Shown here in pieces: positions 25,734-34,410 of a stretch of DNA of 64,000 nt. How positions within the stretch are numbered: position 1 is the stretch's first letter; each line of letters starts with the position of its first letter. A model generated the notes under the pieces. It did no database searches. It had not been told where the DNA came from and saw only the letters and a program-made list of their open reading frames with translations. The DNA comes from JAEUMD01 sp050246945. GTDB taxonomy: Bacteria; Pseudomonadota; Alphaproteobacteria; Rhizobiales; Hyphomicrobiaceae. The translations under genes were made by a program, and so were the position numbers. Location: assembly GCA_050246945.1 (NCBI GenBank), contig JBFWVC010000001.1, positions 248,001-312,000 of the forward strand, given 5' to 3'.

Positions 25734-27059
25734 ATGTTTGGGAAGTTCGAGAAGTTCTCGCAATCCGTGGCCTCCCGTTGGTGCTTCGACAAGCGTGGCG
25801 GCGTTGGCATCATGTTCGGGCTGACATTCACGGTGATGCTGTTGTTCGTTGCCGCCGCGCTCGATCTGAGCCGCTGGACGAGTGCGCGTTCCACCACAAA
25901 GTCGGCGGTGGACGCCGCTGTCTTGGCCGGAGCACGCTCGCTGCAGGTCGACAACTCCAATCTCGGTGCGGCGATTGCCGCATCGATGCGCTACTACACG
26001 GAAAACACAAAAAACCTCAGCGTGGTGGACGACTCCATTTCGTTCCATACCGCCGACAACAATATGGCGATGCTGGCGACCGGGCAGTCTTTCGTCCAAA
26101 CGCCATTCCTCAACCTGATCGGTATCGCGCGCTTGCCGCTCATCAGCGAAGTTGACGGAAAGATCGCCGAGGCAGTTGTTGCAAGCGGCGGTAAGGGAGA
26201 CGGCGAAGTCGAGCTGTCGGTCATGCTGGATATCACCGGTTCGATGCAGGGCCAGAAGCTCGAGGATCTCAAGGACGCCGCGCAGGATCTCATCGATATC
26301 GTTCTGCTGAGCGAGAATGGGAAGTCCCGTGTCGCGCTTGTGCCGTTCTCGGAGGCTATCAACCTCGATGCCAGCTTGGCCAGCCAGGTCGTCGCCAGCG
26401 GTCCACAGTACATTGACGTGCCGAATGGTAAGAAGACGAAGCGGTACTACGTCGATCCGCAATGCGCAACCGAGCGCACCGGTTCGGATGCCTTCACCGA
26501 CGCCGCGCCCAGTGGTCAAAACAAGCTCGGCAGATTCTATTCGACGGACGGCCAGTGCATGCCCAAGTCGGGGTCGGTGATCCCGCTGTCATATAACAAG
26601 GCCATGTTGAAAAACGCAGTCAAAGCCTACCAGGCGAGCGGCAACACGGCCGGTCATCTGGGAACCGCATGGGCCTGGTACATGATTTCGCCCAACTGGC
26701 AGCAGTACGTCCCGGCCGAAAGCCGAGCGGGCTCATATGGGCAAAAGGGTCTTCGCAAAATCGCGATCCTGATGACGGATGGCGAGTATAACCAGCAATA
26801 CAGCAACGGCATGGCGGGTTCGTCGCCCAACGGCACGTCGACATCGCAGGCCCGGACGTTGTGCACGAACATGAAGGCAGCCGGCGTCACAGTCTACACC
26901 GTCGGCTTCCAGTTGCCGGTGAACGGAGAATCGGTAACGACACTTCGCCAGTGTGCCACGAGCGATGCCCACTTCTACAATGTGAATGACGGTGATGCGC
27001 TGCGGCAGGCATTCCGTGACATAGCACTTCAGATCTCGACGCTTTACCTGACGCGATAA
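25734..27059 (+). CDS. TadG-like pilus-assembly protein with a von Willebrand A domain
   Basis: A 441-residue protein. The N-terminal membrane helix (FDKRGGVGIMFGLTFTVMLL and on) is of the TadE/TadG pseudopilin-like type, followed by TKSAVDAAVLAGAR. A VWA domain follows with the metal-site motif LDITGSMQGQKLEDL and the late motif ILMTDGEYNQQYSN. TadG proteins act with the tight-adherence (Flp) pilus in the periplasm. Here there are no other tad genes nearby. The ATG at 25734 follows GAGGTG; an upstream extension of 23 codons is less likely. AT-rich DNA at 25550-25720 probably holds its promoter. Confidence 0.8.
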   Translation: MFGKFEKFSQSVASRWCFDKRGGVGIMFGLTFTVMLLFVAAALDLSRWTSARSTTKSAVDAAVLAGARSLQVDNSNLGAAIAASMRYYTENTKNLSVVDDSISFHTADNNMAMLATGQSFVQTPFLNLIGIARLPLISEVDGKIAEAVVASGGKGDGEVELSVMLDITGSMQGQKLEDLKDAAQDLIDIVLLSENGKSRVALVPFSEAINLDASLASQVVASGPQYIDVPNGKKTKRYYVDPQCATERTGSDAFTDAAPSGQNKLGRFYSTDGQCMPKSGSVIPLSYNKAMLKNAVKAYQASGNTAGHLGTAWAWYMISPNWQQYVPAESRAGSYGQKGLRKIAILMTDGEYNQQYSNGMAGSSPNGTSTSQARTLCTNMKAAGVTVYTVGFQLPVNGESVTTLRQCATSDAHFYNVNDGDALRQAFRDIALQISTLYLTR

Positions 27060-27157
27060 CGCCGCGGGACATCGACCTTGCAAAAGAACGCGGATGATCC
27101 GTCATTAGCGTTTTACTGTACGCACTGGTTCAACGGGCGCAAGGTACGCCAGCAATG

Positions 27158-27188
27158 CAAAACGCCCGCTCGATTTCGAGCGGGCGTT
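27158..27188 (-). terminator. Intrinsic terminator of asd
   Basis: AACGCCCGCTCG (27161-27172) pairs perfectly with CGAGCGGGCGTT (27177-27188) around ATTT. Read on the minus strand the stem is followed by TTTT, placing it 40 bases downstream of the asd stop. Confidence 0.88.
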
Positions 27189-27228
27189 GCGCATATTGCG
27201 CCGTGCGCATTTCAGTGTAGGAGCTTGG

Positions 27229-28257
27229 TTATGCAGCCTTCTCCAGCATGTTGCGCGCAATCATCGTCTCTGCGATCTGGATCGTGTTGAGGGCTGCACC
27301 CTTGAGCAGATTGTCGGAAACGATCCACATCGCCAGACCATTCTCCACCGTAGCGTCCTCGCGGATGCGCGAGACAAAGGTGTCGAATTCGCCGGCGCAC
27401 TCCACGGGTGTCGCGTAGCCACCGGGCTCGCGCTTGTCGAGCACTGCGATGCCCGGAGCATGACGCAGTATCTCGCGCGCTTCGTCAGGCGTCAGCGGCT
27501 TTTCAAGCTCGAGATTTACGGCCTCGGAGTGGCCCACGAATACCGGAACACGTACGCACGTCGCGGTCAGCTTGATGCGCGGATCCATGATCTTCTTGGT
27601 CTCCGCCATCATCTTCCATTCCTCTTTCGTGTAGCCGTCCTCCATGAAGACGTCGATGTGAGGAATGCAGTTGAAGGCGATTTCCTTGGTGAACTTCTTC
27701 GGTGCGACCTCGGTGCCGGGAACGTACTTCGCCTTGGTCTGCTGCCACAGTTCATCCATCGCCTCCTTGCCCGCACCGGATACGGACTGGTAGGTCGAGA
27801 CGACGACGCGCTTGATTGTCGCCGCGTCGTGAATCGGCTTCAGCGCAACGACCATCTGAGCCGTCGAGCAATTCGGGTTGGCGATGATGTTCTTCTTGCG
27901 ATAGCCCGCGATCGCGTCGGGGTTCACCTCCGGCACGATGAGCGGCACGTCCTGGTCGTAGCGCCAGCACGAAGAGTTGTCGATGACGACGCATCCCTGT
28001 TGGCCGATCTTCGGCGCCCATTCCTTGGAAACGCCCGAGCCAGCCGACATCAGGCAGAAATCGACACCGCGGAAATCGAAACTCTCCAGATCGCGGCATT
28101 TGAGCGTCTTGTCGCCATAGGAGACCTCTGTGCCGATCGACCGGCGCGAGGCGAGAGCGATCACCTCGTCTGCCGGGAAGTTGCGCTCGTTGAGCACGTT
28201 CAGCATCTCGCGGCCCACGTTGCCGGTGGCTCCGACGACAGCGACCTTGTAGCCCAT
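27229..28257 (-). CDS. asd: Aspartate-semialdehyde dehydrogenase
   Basis: A 342-residue enzyme that reduces aspartyl phosphate to aspartate semialdehyde on the way to lysine, threonine, methionine and diaminopimelate. NADP-binding motif GATGNVG is at residues 9-15, the catalytic Cys130 is in IIANPNCSTAQM, and the substrate and His motifs are QSVSGAGKEAMDEL and VGHSEAVN. The ATG at 28257 gives the family N-terminus MGYKVAVVGATGN; an upstream extension in the same frame is rejected. dapB, the second later step in the lysine branch, lies 8 kb away. Confidence 0.95.
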   Translation of the reverse strand: MGYKVAVVGATGNVGREMLNVLNERNFPADEVIALASRRSIGTEVSYGDKTLKCRDLESFDFRGVDFCLMSAGSGVSKEWAPKIGQQGCVVIDNSSCWRYDQDVPLIVPEVNPDAIAGYRKKNIIANPNCSTAQMVVALKPIHDAATIKRVVVSTYQSVSGAGKEAMDELWQQTKAKYVPGTEVAPKKFTKEIAFNCIPHIDVFMEDGYTKEEWKMMAETKKIMDPRIKLTATCVRVPVFVGHSEAVNLELEKPLTPDEAREILRHAPGIAVLDKREPGGYATPVECAGEFDTFVSRIREDATVENGLAMWIVSDNLLKGAALNTIQIAETMIARNMLEKAA

Positions 28258-28564
28258 GGCTTTTGCGTCCTTAGCTGTGAGAGAAGCGCGGGCCGTGACG
28301 GCCTTCGCGATGATTGGCGGCAATACCTGACAGCGCGATCCCATACGCGCGCTTGCCGCGGGATTCAAGGTGGTCTCTCGGGAAAGCGACGCGAGATCCC
28401 TGCCATGCCCAACCAAAACGTCGCCAAGCCGCCGTGCCGTCTGTCCTCTTGGCCAATGTGACGCGCCATAGAGCCTCGCTATAGTCCTGCGACGGATTGC
28501 AGTTCCCTGCGGCGTTAACTTTGCGGGCAAGAGCAGGTGAAAGAACACCCGTTAGGATAAAACA
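28258..28564. other. Divergent promoter region between asd and cytochrome b561
   Basis: About 300 bases between divergent starts. No gene or clear hairpin was recognised. It must contain the promoters of both genes; an AGGATAAAAC sequence directly precedes the cytochrome b561 start. Confidence 0.4.
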
Positions 28565-29122
28565 ATGACAGATCAAAGAGATAGATTGAGCATCCAAACA
28601 GTCGGCCTGCATTGGGTTCTGGCCGTGGCCATGATCGGCATGCTGGTTTTCGGCCTCATTCTCGAAGATATGCCGCGTGGTGACGCGAAATCGGCGCTGA
28701 TGTGGTGGCACAAGGGGCTCGGCGTCGCCGTCCTTGCGTTCGCGCTATGGCGATTGGGTTGGCGCCTCTCGCAGGGTTTTCCGAAGGCACTGTCCCACGC
28801 ACCCGCTTGGCAGGAGCGGATGGCGTCGTTCACGCACTGGTTCTTGCTGCTGGGCACATTGTTCATGCCCGCCTCCGGCATCATGATGTCGCTCGGCTCC
28901 GGTCGGTCGATTGACGTGCTGGGACTGTTCGTCATTCCTGCGATCGGCAAGGTCGAATGGATGGACCAGGCCGGCCACGTCGTTCACGGGGTCGGCAGCA
29001 AGCTGCTGATTGCCGCAATTGTGCTTCATGTCGTGGGCGCACTGAAGCATCATCTGATCGACAAGGATGGCACGCTCGCACGCATTGCTGGTCGCAGTGT
29101 CGCGGGCCGTGCCAACGCATGA
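28565..29122 (+). CDS. Cytochrome b561 (CybB family)
   Basis: A 185-residue diheme membrane cytochrome. Four membrane helices are visible (about residues 15-34, 48-66, 88-106 and 143-160), with haem-ligand His candidates in VGLHWVLAV, MWWHKGLG, SFTHWFLLLG and VVLHVVGALKHH-type segments, as in the bacterial b561 family. It is thought to pass electrons from ubiquinol or reduce superoxide at the inner membrane. AGGATAAAAC precedes the ATG. It stands alone. Confidence 0.88.
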   Translation: MTDQRDRLSIQTVGLHWVLAVAMIGMLVFGLILEDMPRGDAKSALMWWHKGLGVAVLAFALWRLGWRLSQGFPKALSHAPAWQERMASFTHWFLLLGTLFMPASGIMMSLGSGRSIDVLGLFVIPAIGKVEWMDQAGHVVHGVGSKLLIAAIVLHVVGALKHHLIDKDGTLARIAGRSVAGRANA

Positions 29123-29341
29123 GCGTTCCAGGGTGCTGTCACGCTCAGACGAGATAGGGCAGCGGCGCGCGGCGGTTGCATGATCGTCTGAGCCGGGTCC
29201 GTTTGTGGCTTGGCTCGGACGCTCATCGGCTCTGCTGTCGGGATTGGCGCTGGCCGCGATCGCCTGCGCTATCCCACCGGGACTGGACCTGTATTCGTCG
29301 CGCCGGCGGCGCGCGATGGCGAGCATCAGGGAGACGAACTC

Positions 29342-29824
29342 ATGTGCGATCAGGCAAGTCTGGCTCAACGGCGGAGCGCCACTGTCTTTGCATTGTCGGT
29401 GGCGTGTGTCGCGCTGGTGGCTACAACCTTACCTCCCAAACGAACCCATGCCGGCGAAGGTCCGTGGATGAGCGAAGACGAAATGCACGCCACGTTCACT
29501 GGCGTCACGCTGGAGGGCAAGTATGGAAGCGGCAGGCCGTTCAGCGAGATCTATCAGAAAGATGGCAGCCTTGAGTATCGCGAAGCCGCGAATCTGATCA
29601 GCGGCAAATGGTCGGTCCAGGCCGGTACGTTCTGCACCATCTACGACAACGATCCGAGCGGCGGCTGCTATCGGGTCAAGAAGGTTGGCGGCAATTGCTA
29701 TGAGTTCTATTTCGTCGCGCGAACTGAGCAACAGGTCCAAGCCGACCCGAAGCGTCCTGCATGGACCGCGCGCGGTTCCGTCGTCGGCAAGCCCGGTATC
29801 TGCGCCGAACAGCACAACGTGTAG
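29342..29824 (+). CDS. Secreted protein of unknown function
   Basis: A 160-residue protein with a signal peptide (about residues 10-37, hydrophobic FALSVACVALVATTL, then a site near THAGEG). The mature part includes FTGVTLEGKYGSGRPFSEIY, SGKWSVQAGTFCTIYDND and KVGGNCYEFYFVA, with three Cys that could form disulfides. It resembles small periplasmic proteins of alphaproteobacteria with a beta-rich fold of unknown role. GGGAGACG precedes the ATG at 29342; a longer frame upstream lacks a site. Confidence 0.65.
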   Translation: MCDQASLAQRRSATVFALSVACVALVATTLPPKRTHAGEGPWMSEDEMHATFTGVTLEGKYGSGRPFSEIYQKDGSLEYREAANLISGKWSVQAGTFCTIYDNDPSGGCYRVKKVGGNCYEFYFVARTEQQVQADPKRPAWTARGSVVGKPGICAEQHNV

Positions 29825-29834
29825 CAGGCCCGTC

Positions 29835-29913
29835 CTAGTGTGGCGTCGCGCCTTAGTTGACCGACGTTGCGGCCGACGCGGAGTCAACTGAGGCGCGCTG
29901 AACGCCACGCTAA
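29835..29913. mobile_element. CTAG-ended palindromic element, copy 1 of a cluster
   Basis: A 79-base imperfect hairpin beginning CTAGTGTGGCG and ending CGCCACGCTAA. The arms contain CGCGCCTTAGTTGA and TCAACTGAGGCGCG, which pair. The right-hand end has decayed from CTAG to CTAA. It starts ten bases past the secreted protein gene. Confidence 0.6.
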
Positions 29914-29926
29914 GTCAATGGTTTTG

Positions 29927-30005
29927 CTAGTGTGATGATCGAGAAGTCCGCTTCATACTTTTCGGCCGGGTTGCGAGGCGGACTTCTCGATCCCAATCAC
30001 ACTAG
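29927..30005. mobile_element. CTAG-ended palindromic element, copy 2
   Basis: A 79-base hairpin with perfect CTAGTGTGAT ends at both sides. The arms GATCGAGAAGTCCGC and GCGGACTTCTCGATC pair without mismatch; a 4-base bulge separates this stem from the terminal repeat. The loop (TTCATACTTTTCGGCC...) shares nothing obvious with its neighbours. Confidence 0.7.
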
Positions 30006-30018
30006 AACTCTGAAATTG

Positions 30019-30093
30019 CTAGTGTCGTTCAGATCGCGAAATTCGTTCCGAGGTTGCCGCAGAATGTGACGAATTTCGCGATCACGACACTAG
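30019..30093. mobile_element. CTAG-ended palindromic element, copy 3 (twin of the ffh element)
   Basis: A 75-base hairpin with CTAGTGTCGT at both ends and arms GATCGCGAAATTCGT and ACGAATTTCGCGATC. On the opposite strand it is nearly identical, loop included, to the element at 12919-12990. Its right-hand CTAG is shared with the next element. Confidence 0.72.
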
Positions 30094-30164
30094 TGGCCTT
30101 CATGTCGCGCCAAAATTGTATGCAGTCGCGGCTATGTTTCAATTTTGGCGCGACAGGCCACTAG
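30090..30164. mobile_element. CTAG-ended palindromic element, copy 4
   Basis: A 75-base hairpin with CTAGTGGCCT at both ends and arms TGTCGCGCCAAAATTG and CAATTTTGGCGCGACA. It shares its left CTAG (30090-30093) with copy 3, as expected if one element inserted at the TA end of the other. Confidence 0.7.
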
Positions 30165-30183
30165 GATGCCGGCAGAGCGAGCG

Positions 30184-30262
30184 CCGTGGTTCAGCGTGAA
30201 GAACATGCTGAGGACGAAGCTCTGGATCGTGTACGCGTCTCGATGACACAAGAACGCGATCT
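30184..30262 (+). repeat. Family B repeat lacking its left arm
   Basis: GTGGTTCAGCGTGAAGAACA is the right half of hairpin 1, and GGATCGTGTACGCG...AAGAACGCGATCT is the second hairpin. The left arm of hairpin 1 is missing, replaced by the cluster of CTAG elements. It ends eight bases before the stop codon of the next gene. Confidence 0.65.
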
Positions 30263-30269
30263 GGCGCGC

Positions 30270-31046
30270 TCAATCCATGACCCGCGCGAACATCCAGGCC
30301 ATGACTTCAACGATCCGACCCTCGGCGATTTCGCCCGTGACGATATCGGGATCGGCGACGAGATCGTAGGTCGCGGCAAGGCTCTCCACGCTCAGCCAAT
30401 GGAACGAGCGTCCGGTCGCTTCGTTTTCCAACAGACGGTGCGCGCGGACGATGCCGGTGAGCCATGCGGTTGGCTCGGGCGTGGTGTTGGACGCCGGCGC
30501 GACGTCTTCGTCCGCATCGTTGAAAAGCCCAATCGGAATGAGTGCCTGCGCCGCTAGCCGCTGCCCATCGCCGATCTCGGGCAGCGTGTTGGAGTTAGCG
30601 TGAACATTGAGGTTGCGGCAAAAGCCCGTGACGCGGCAGTTCCAGGTCGCCGGCAATGGGCGTCCCGCATGGGCGGCAAAATCGATGGCGTCGAACGCGA
30701 GGGGATAGGCGCCGGCCCCGCTGCCGTCAGGCGCAACCCAACCGTGCAGCAGTCCCTCGAGCGGCGTATCGTCCGGCCGTGTATGGACCTGTGTCACGAG
30801 AACGGAAACGTGTGACTGCCCCTCGAAGAAAGGCGCAAGCCCCAGGATCGTAGCCTGCACTTCGGGAGCGTCGCTGGGTGAGAGATGGAACCAGACCTCG
30901 GCCCCCGTGCGCGAGCGCCAGATGGCATACTCACCGACCTCGCAGCGAAGCCGCTCGCGCGATTCCTCGGCGAGCACCAGCATCCGCGCATGAAAATCTT
31001 CCGCGTCGCGGAATACGAAGCCGATGCTGGAAAGATTGCTCGCCAT
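30270..31046 (-). CDS. Hypothetical protein downstream of leuB
   Basis: A 258-residue soluble protein that I do not recognise. It is rich in Trp and acidic residues; noticeable segments are FVFRDAEDFHARMLVLAEES, GAEVWFHLSP and ENEATGRSFHWLSVESLAAT. The N-terminal motif order has a faint resemblance to glyoxalase/VOC-type domains, but no metal-site pattern is clear. The gene starts 19 bases after the leuB stop on the same strand and may be co-transcribed with it. Confidence 0.6.
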   Translation of the reverse strand: MASNLSSIGFVFRDAEDFHARMLVLAEESRERLRCEVGEYAIWRSRTGAEVWFHLSPSDAPEVQATILGLAPFFEGQSHVSVLVTQVHTRPDDTPLEGLLHGWVAPDGSGAGAYPLAFDAIDFAAHAGRPLPATWNCRVTGFCRNLNVHANSNTLPEIGDGQRLAAQALIPIGLFNDADEDVAPASNTTPEPTAWLTGIVRAHRLLENEATGRSFHWLSVESLAATYDLVADPDIVTGEIAEGRIVEVMAWMFARVMD

Positions 31047-31065
31047 CGCGGGGTCGCGTGCCCGG

Positions 31066-32181
31066 TCAGGCCGCTATCGCCTCCATCTCCTTGAGGATGG
31101 CGGCGCCCATCTCGGTCGTGCCGACCTTGGTCATACCGGGTTGCATGATGTCGCCGGTGCGCAGGCCCTTCTCAAGCACCTTCGCGATCGCGCCCTCGAC
31201 GAGATCCGCCTCCCTGCCGAGATCGAAGGAATACCGCAACGCCATCGCAAACGACGAGATCATGGCGATCGGGTTGGCAAGTCCCTGTCCCGCGATATCC
31301 GGGGCGGAGCCGTGTACGGGCTCATACAGCGCGCGGCGCTTGCCAGTCTTGTCGTCGAGACCACCCAGCGAGGCCGACGGAAGCATGCCGAGCGAGCCCG
31401 TCATCATCGCGGCTTCGTCGGAAAGTATATCGCCGAACAGGTTGTCGGTGACGACGACGTCGAACTGCTTCGGGTTGCGAATGAGCTGCATCGCGCAGTT
31501 GTCGGCGAGGATCTCGTGGTACTCGACGTCGGACGCATAGCTCTTGTGGACCGAGGCAGTCACCTGGCGCCACAACACGCCCGAGCGCATCACGTTCCAC
31601 TTCGCCGCCATGTGCACCTTGTTGGAGCGCTTGCGGGCAAGATCGAAAGCCATTCGGGCAATGCGGTCCACCTCGTGTGTCGAGTAAAGTGTCGTGTCAA
31701 CGGCCCGCTTCTCGCCATTCTCCAGCGTCACGATCTCCTTCGGCTCTCCGAAGTAGGTGCCGCCTGTCAGCTCGCGCAGAATGAGAATGTCGAGGCCTTC
31801 GACCAGCTCGCGCTTCAGCGCAGAGGCGTCGGCCAGCGCCGGATAGCAGATCGCCGGGCGAAGGTTGGCATAAAGGTCGAGGTCCTTTCGCAAGCGCAGG
31901 AGGCCCGCTTCCGGCCGATGCTCGTAAGGTACGGCATCCCACTTTGGACCGCCCACAGCGCCGAAGATGATGGCGTCCGCCGCCGTCGCCTTGTTCATGG
32001 CTTCTTCCGTGATCGACACGCCGTGAGCGTCGTAGGCCGCCCCGCCGACCAGATCTGTCGTCGTTTCGAATTTTGCGGCGTTCGAGCGGGAGTTGAGGAA
32101 GGCGATGATTCGCTGGACCTCGGCCATGATCTCGACGCCGATGCCGTCGCCGGGAAGAAGAAGCAGGGAGTGGGTGGACAT
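31066..32181 (-). CDS. leuB: 3-isopropylmalate dehydrogenase
   Basis: A 371-residue NAD-dependent enzyme of leucine synthesis. Motifs are LLLLPGDGIGVEIMAE, LRELTGGTYFGEP, the catalytic Lys region AAKWNVMRSGVLWRQV (the alphaproteobacterial form of the DKANV motif), VTDNLFGDILSDEAAM and YEPVHGSAPDIAGQGLANP. The ATG at 32181 gives the family N-terminus; 37 upstream codons in frame are rejected. No other leu genes are in the window. The gap 32182-32537 separates it from the divergent DsrE-like gene. Confidence 0.95.
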   Translation of the reverse strand: MSTHSLLLLPGDGIGVEIMAEVQRIIAFLNSRSNAAKFETTTDLVGGAAYDAHGVSITEEAMNKATAADAIIFGAVGGPKWDAVPYEHRPEAGLLRLRKDLDLYANLRPAICYPALADASALKRELVEGLDILILRELTGGTYFGEPKEIVTLENGEKRAVDTTLYSTHEVDRIARMAFDLARKRSNKVHMAAKWNVMRSGVLWRQVTASVHKSYASDVEYHEILADNCAMQLIRNPKQFDVVVTDNLFGDILSDEAAMMTGSLGMLPSASLGGLDDKTGKRRALYEPVHGSAPDIAGQGLANPIAMISSFAMALRYSFDLGREADLVEGAIAKVLEKGLRTGDIMQPGMTKVGTTEMGAAILKEMEAIAA

Positions 32182-32537
32182 GCGATGTCGGATCCGTCGT
32201 TCGTTCGGGTTTTTCTGGGCGGATGAACTGAGGCAAGCGCTCCGGGCGTCAGCCGGGAGCCTTCTGCTAGCCGTTCGCGTTTGATCCTGCAACCGGGAAA
32301 GAAAAATCCGCCCACGGAACGATGGTGTTTGTTATGTGAGTTGCGAAAATTCAGAACTGCTGATGGAGTGGCACATCCGCCCGCCGCTCCCGTTGGGGAC
32401 GGCGATCGGGTCAAGGGCACGTCGCGCCGGCCTGCCGGTTTTCCAAGCCGGCACCGGTCGACACAAGAATGCCCGTTGCGGTCCGGAACCGGCCGTACCA
32501 ATCGAAATGCGCGATAACATCTTGGAGGAAGACCCGA
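32182..32537. other. Divergent intergenic region between leuB and the DsrE-like gene
   Basis: About 350 bases with no credible gene. The right end carries GGAGGAAGACCCGA, the ribosome-binding site of the DsrE-like gene. No clear promoter, riboswitch or leader-peptide run of Leu codons upstream of leuB was seen. Confidence 0.4.
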
Positions 32538-32996
32538 ATGTCACGATTGATTGCATTCATTGCCGCGGTGGTGGCGGTATTCTCGTTCTTCGCGCCGCAG
32601 ACGGCCCAGGCCGACGACCGCTACGGAAAGCAGAAGGTCGTCTACCACATCAACTTTGACGGCGGTGAAAACGACAAGGCCTACATCGTCGCCCTGAAGA
32701 ACGTCCAAAATCACATCAACGCGGTCGGCAAGGACAACATCGAGCTGAAAGTCGTGCTTCACGGCGACGGCGTTAATCTGCTGCGTGATGCGGTGAAGGA
32801 CCTCAAGCTCCAGGGCGAAGTCAGCAACTTGAAATCGCAGAAGGTCGTTTTCAATGTTTGCGCCAATACGCTGAAGGGACGCAAGATCGACCCCGACAAG
32901 GATCTTTTTGAGGTCTTCAAGGAGGACATTGTGCCCTCTGGCGTTGCCGAACTGTCGTATCTGCAGGGGCAGGGATACACGTACGTCAAGCCCTAG
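32538..32996 (+). CDS. Periplasmic DsrE/DsrF-like protein
   Basis: A 152-residue protein with a signal peptide (residues 1-25, cleaved near TAQADD). The mature part matches the DsrE/DsrF-like fold: VVYHINFDGGENDKAYIVAL, a helix, LKVVLHGDGVNLL, and VVFNVCANTLKGRKI with a single conserved Cys. Relatives in sulfur metabolism carry persulfides on that Cys; the role of the exported form is not established. GGAGGAAG precedes the ATG. Its neighbours do not indicate sulfur oxidation. Confidence 0.78.
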   Translation: MSRLIAFIAAVVAVFSFFAPQTAQADDRYGKQKVVYHINFDGGENDKAYIVALKNVQNHINAVGKDNIELKVVLHGDGVNLLRDAVKDLKLQGEVSNLKSQKVVFNVCANTLKGRKIDPDKDLFEVFKEDIVPSGVAELSYLQGQGYTYVKP

Positions 32997-33043
32997 CCTG
33001 CCTGAGCCGAGTCGCTTGCGAGATCGGCGCAAGCAATTGGAAC

Positions 33044-34168
33044 ATGCGTCGCATCGACGAGCATGGAAGGGATGGCGCGTCAGTGACGACCAAACCCCAC
33101 GCGCCTACGAAGGCAACGGCTGTTGTGCTCGCCTGTCTTGCTGCCGCTGCTGGTCTTGTGCCGGCAGCGGCAGATCCTCCCGCATCTACGCATGCAGGAT
33201 ATGAGAGGGCCGCTCCGGCGCTGCACGGTCCGCCGAAGTTGTCTTTGCCTGTTGATTGCCTGCCTGGCGAGACTTGCTTCGTTCAAAGCCATGTCGATCT
33301 GGATCCCGGCCCAGGCGCGCGCGACTACCGCTGCGGATCGGCAACTTATGACGGACACAAGGGCGTGGATTTCCGCTTGCGCTCCGTCGCTGCCTCACGA
33401 GACGGCGTTGCTGTGCTTGCCGCCGCGGACGGGGTGGTCAAACGATTGCGTGACGGTATGGAAGACGCACTCGTCACAAAGGCCGACCGGGCCCTCGTGG
33501 CGCGGCGCGGCTGTGGCAACAGTGTGCTCATCGAGCATGGCGGCGGCTGGCAGACGGTTTACTGCCACATGCGCAATGGCTCGCTCGTTGTTCGTCCGGG
33601 CGATGTCGTGCGCCGCGGGCAACGCATTGGCGACGTCGGCTACTCGGGATTGGCAGAATTTGCGCATTTGCATCTGATGGTGATGCACGAAGGCGAGGTT
33701 GTCGATCCCGTGAGCGGCTTGCACTTGGGCGATGCTTGTTCGGCTGCCGATGAATCCCCTCCTTCTGGCACGTTGTGGGACGAACTGGCGGCCAGTGCAT
33801 TCGCGTATCGCAATGGCGAGTTCATCGGTGCTGGGTTTTCCGGTCGCCAGGTCGGTACGAGCGAACTCGAGCTGGACCATCGCGTTGCGTCGCCCGATCC
33901 GGCGAGCAAGGCGTTTCTGTTCTACGCCCGCCTCATCAATCTGCGGGCTGGCGATCGAGTTGGTCTGTCGGTCCGCGGCCCTAGCGGTTTCGTGGTTGAG
34001 CATGCAACCGCTCCGCTCGATCGGAACAAGGCGACATACGTTGCTTTTGCCGGCCGTCGCCTGCGAGCGGCGAGGTGGCCACCCGGGACTTATCAAGGCA
34101 TGGCCGATCTGATTCGCGGCGGCAAGACCATAGCGCGCAGTGCTCCCGTTCGGCTCACTTTGCCCTGA
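33044..34168 (+). CDS. M23-family metallopeptidase
   Basis: A 374-residue exported protein. A hydrophobic stretch at about residues 25-43 (VVLACLAAAAGLVPAAA) is a likely signal peptide. The LytM/M23 zinc site is visible as YDGHKGVDFRL (His and Asp ligands) and FAHLHLMVMH (His-x-His), with the central LIEHGGGWQTVYCHM. Such enzymes cut peptidoglycan crossbridges. A beta-rich C-terminal domain of about 130 residues (from GTLWDELAASAFAYRNGEFI) follows and has no clear family. Six Cys suggest disulfides. Confidence 0.85.
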   Translation: MRRIDEHGRDGASVTTKPHAPTKATAVVLACLAAAAGLVPAAADPPASTHAGYERAAPALHGPPKLSLPVDCLPGETCFVQSHVDLDPGPGARDYRCGSATYDGHKGVDFRLRSVAASRDGVAVLAAADGVVKRLRDGMEDALVTKADRALVARRGCGNSVLIEHGGGWQTVYCHMRNGSLVVRPGDVVRRGQRIGDVGYSGLAEFAHLHLMVMHEGEVVDPVSGLHLGDACSAADESPPSGTLWDELAASAFAYRNGEFIGAGFSGRQVGTSELELDHRVASPDPASKAFLFYARLINLRAGDRVGLSVRGPSGFVVEHATAPLDRNKATYVAFAGRRLRAARWPPGTYQGMADLIRGGKTIARSAPVRLTLP

Positions 34169-34410
34169 AATAGGGCCACACCCCGCGCGTTTCTGTTGTC
34201 GTTGGTGATTATATTGCCCGAAGACTTGCACTTGTGACCGCCACGCATCTTGCGGCTCGGCCGAGTGCAGCCTTAAATCGCCAGTGAGCTGATTTGGCAA
34301 TCGCTTCGAGTGGCGCGGCGGAAAATGTCCATCCCCTTGCCAGGGCGCAAGGTCGGAAGCAAGGCCGATGGCCGCCGAGCAAGAGCTGGAGATCTTCAGG
34401 AGACCGCCGG

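Noticed and set aside
27187..28461. 424-codon plus-strand frame across asd
   Set aside because: Antisense shadow of asd, which has all catalytic motifs.
31066..32181. LeuB with a lost DKANV active-site motif
   Set aside because: The AKWNVMRSGVLW form is the usual alphaproteobacterial variant; the catalytic Lys is kept.
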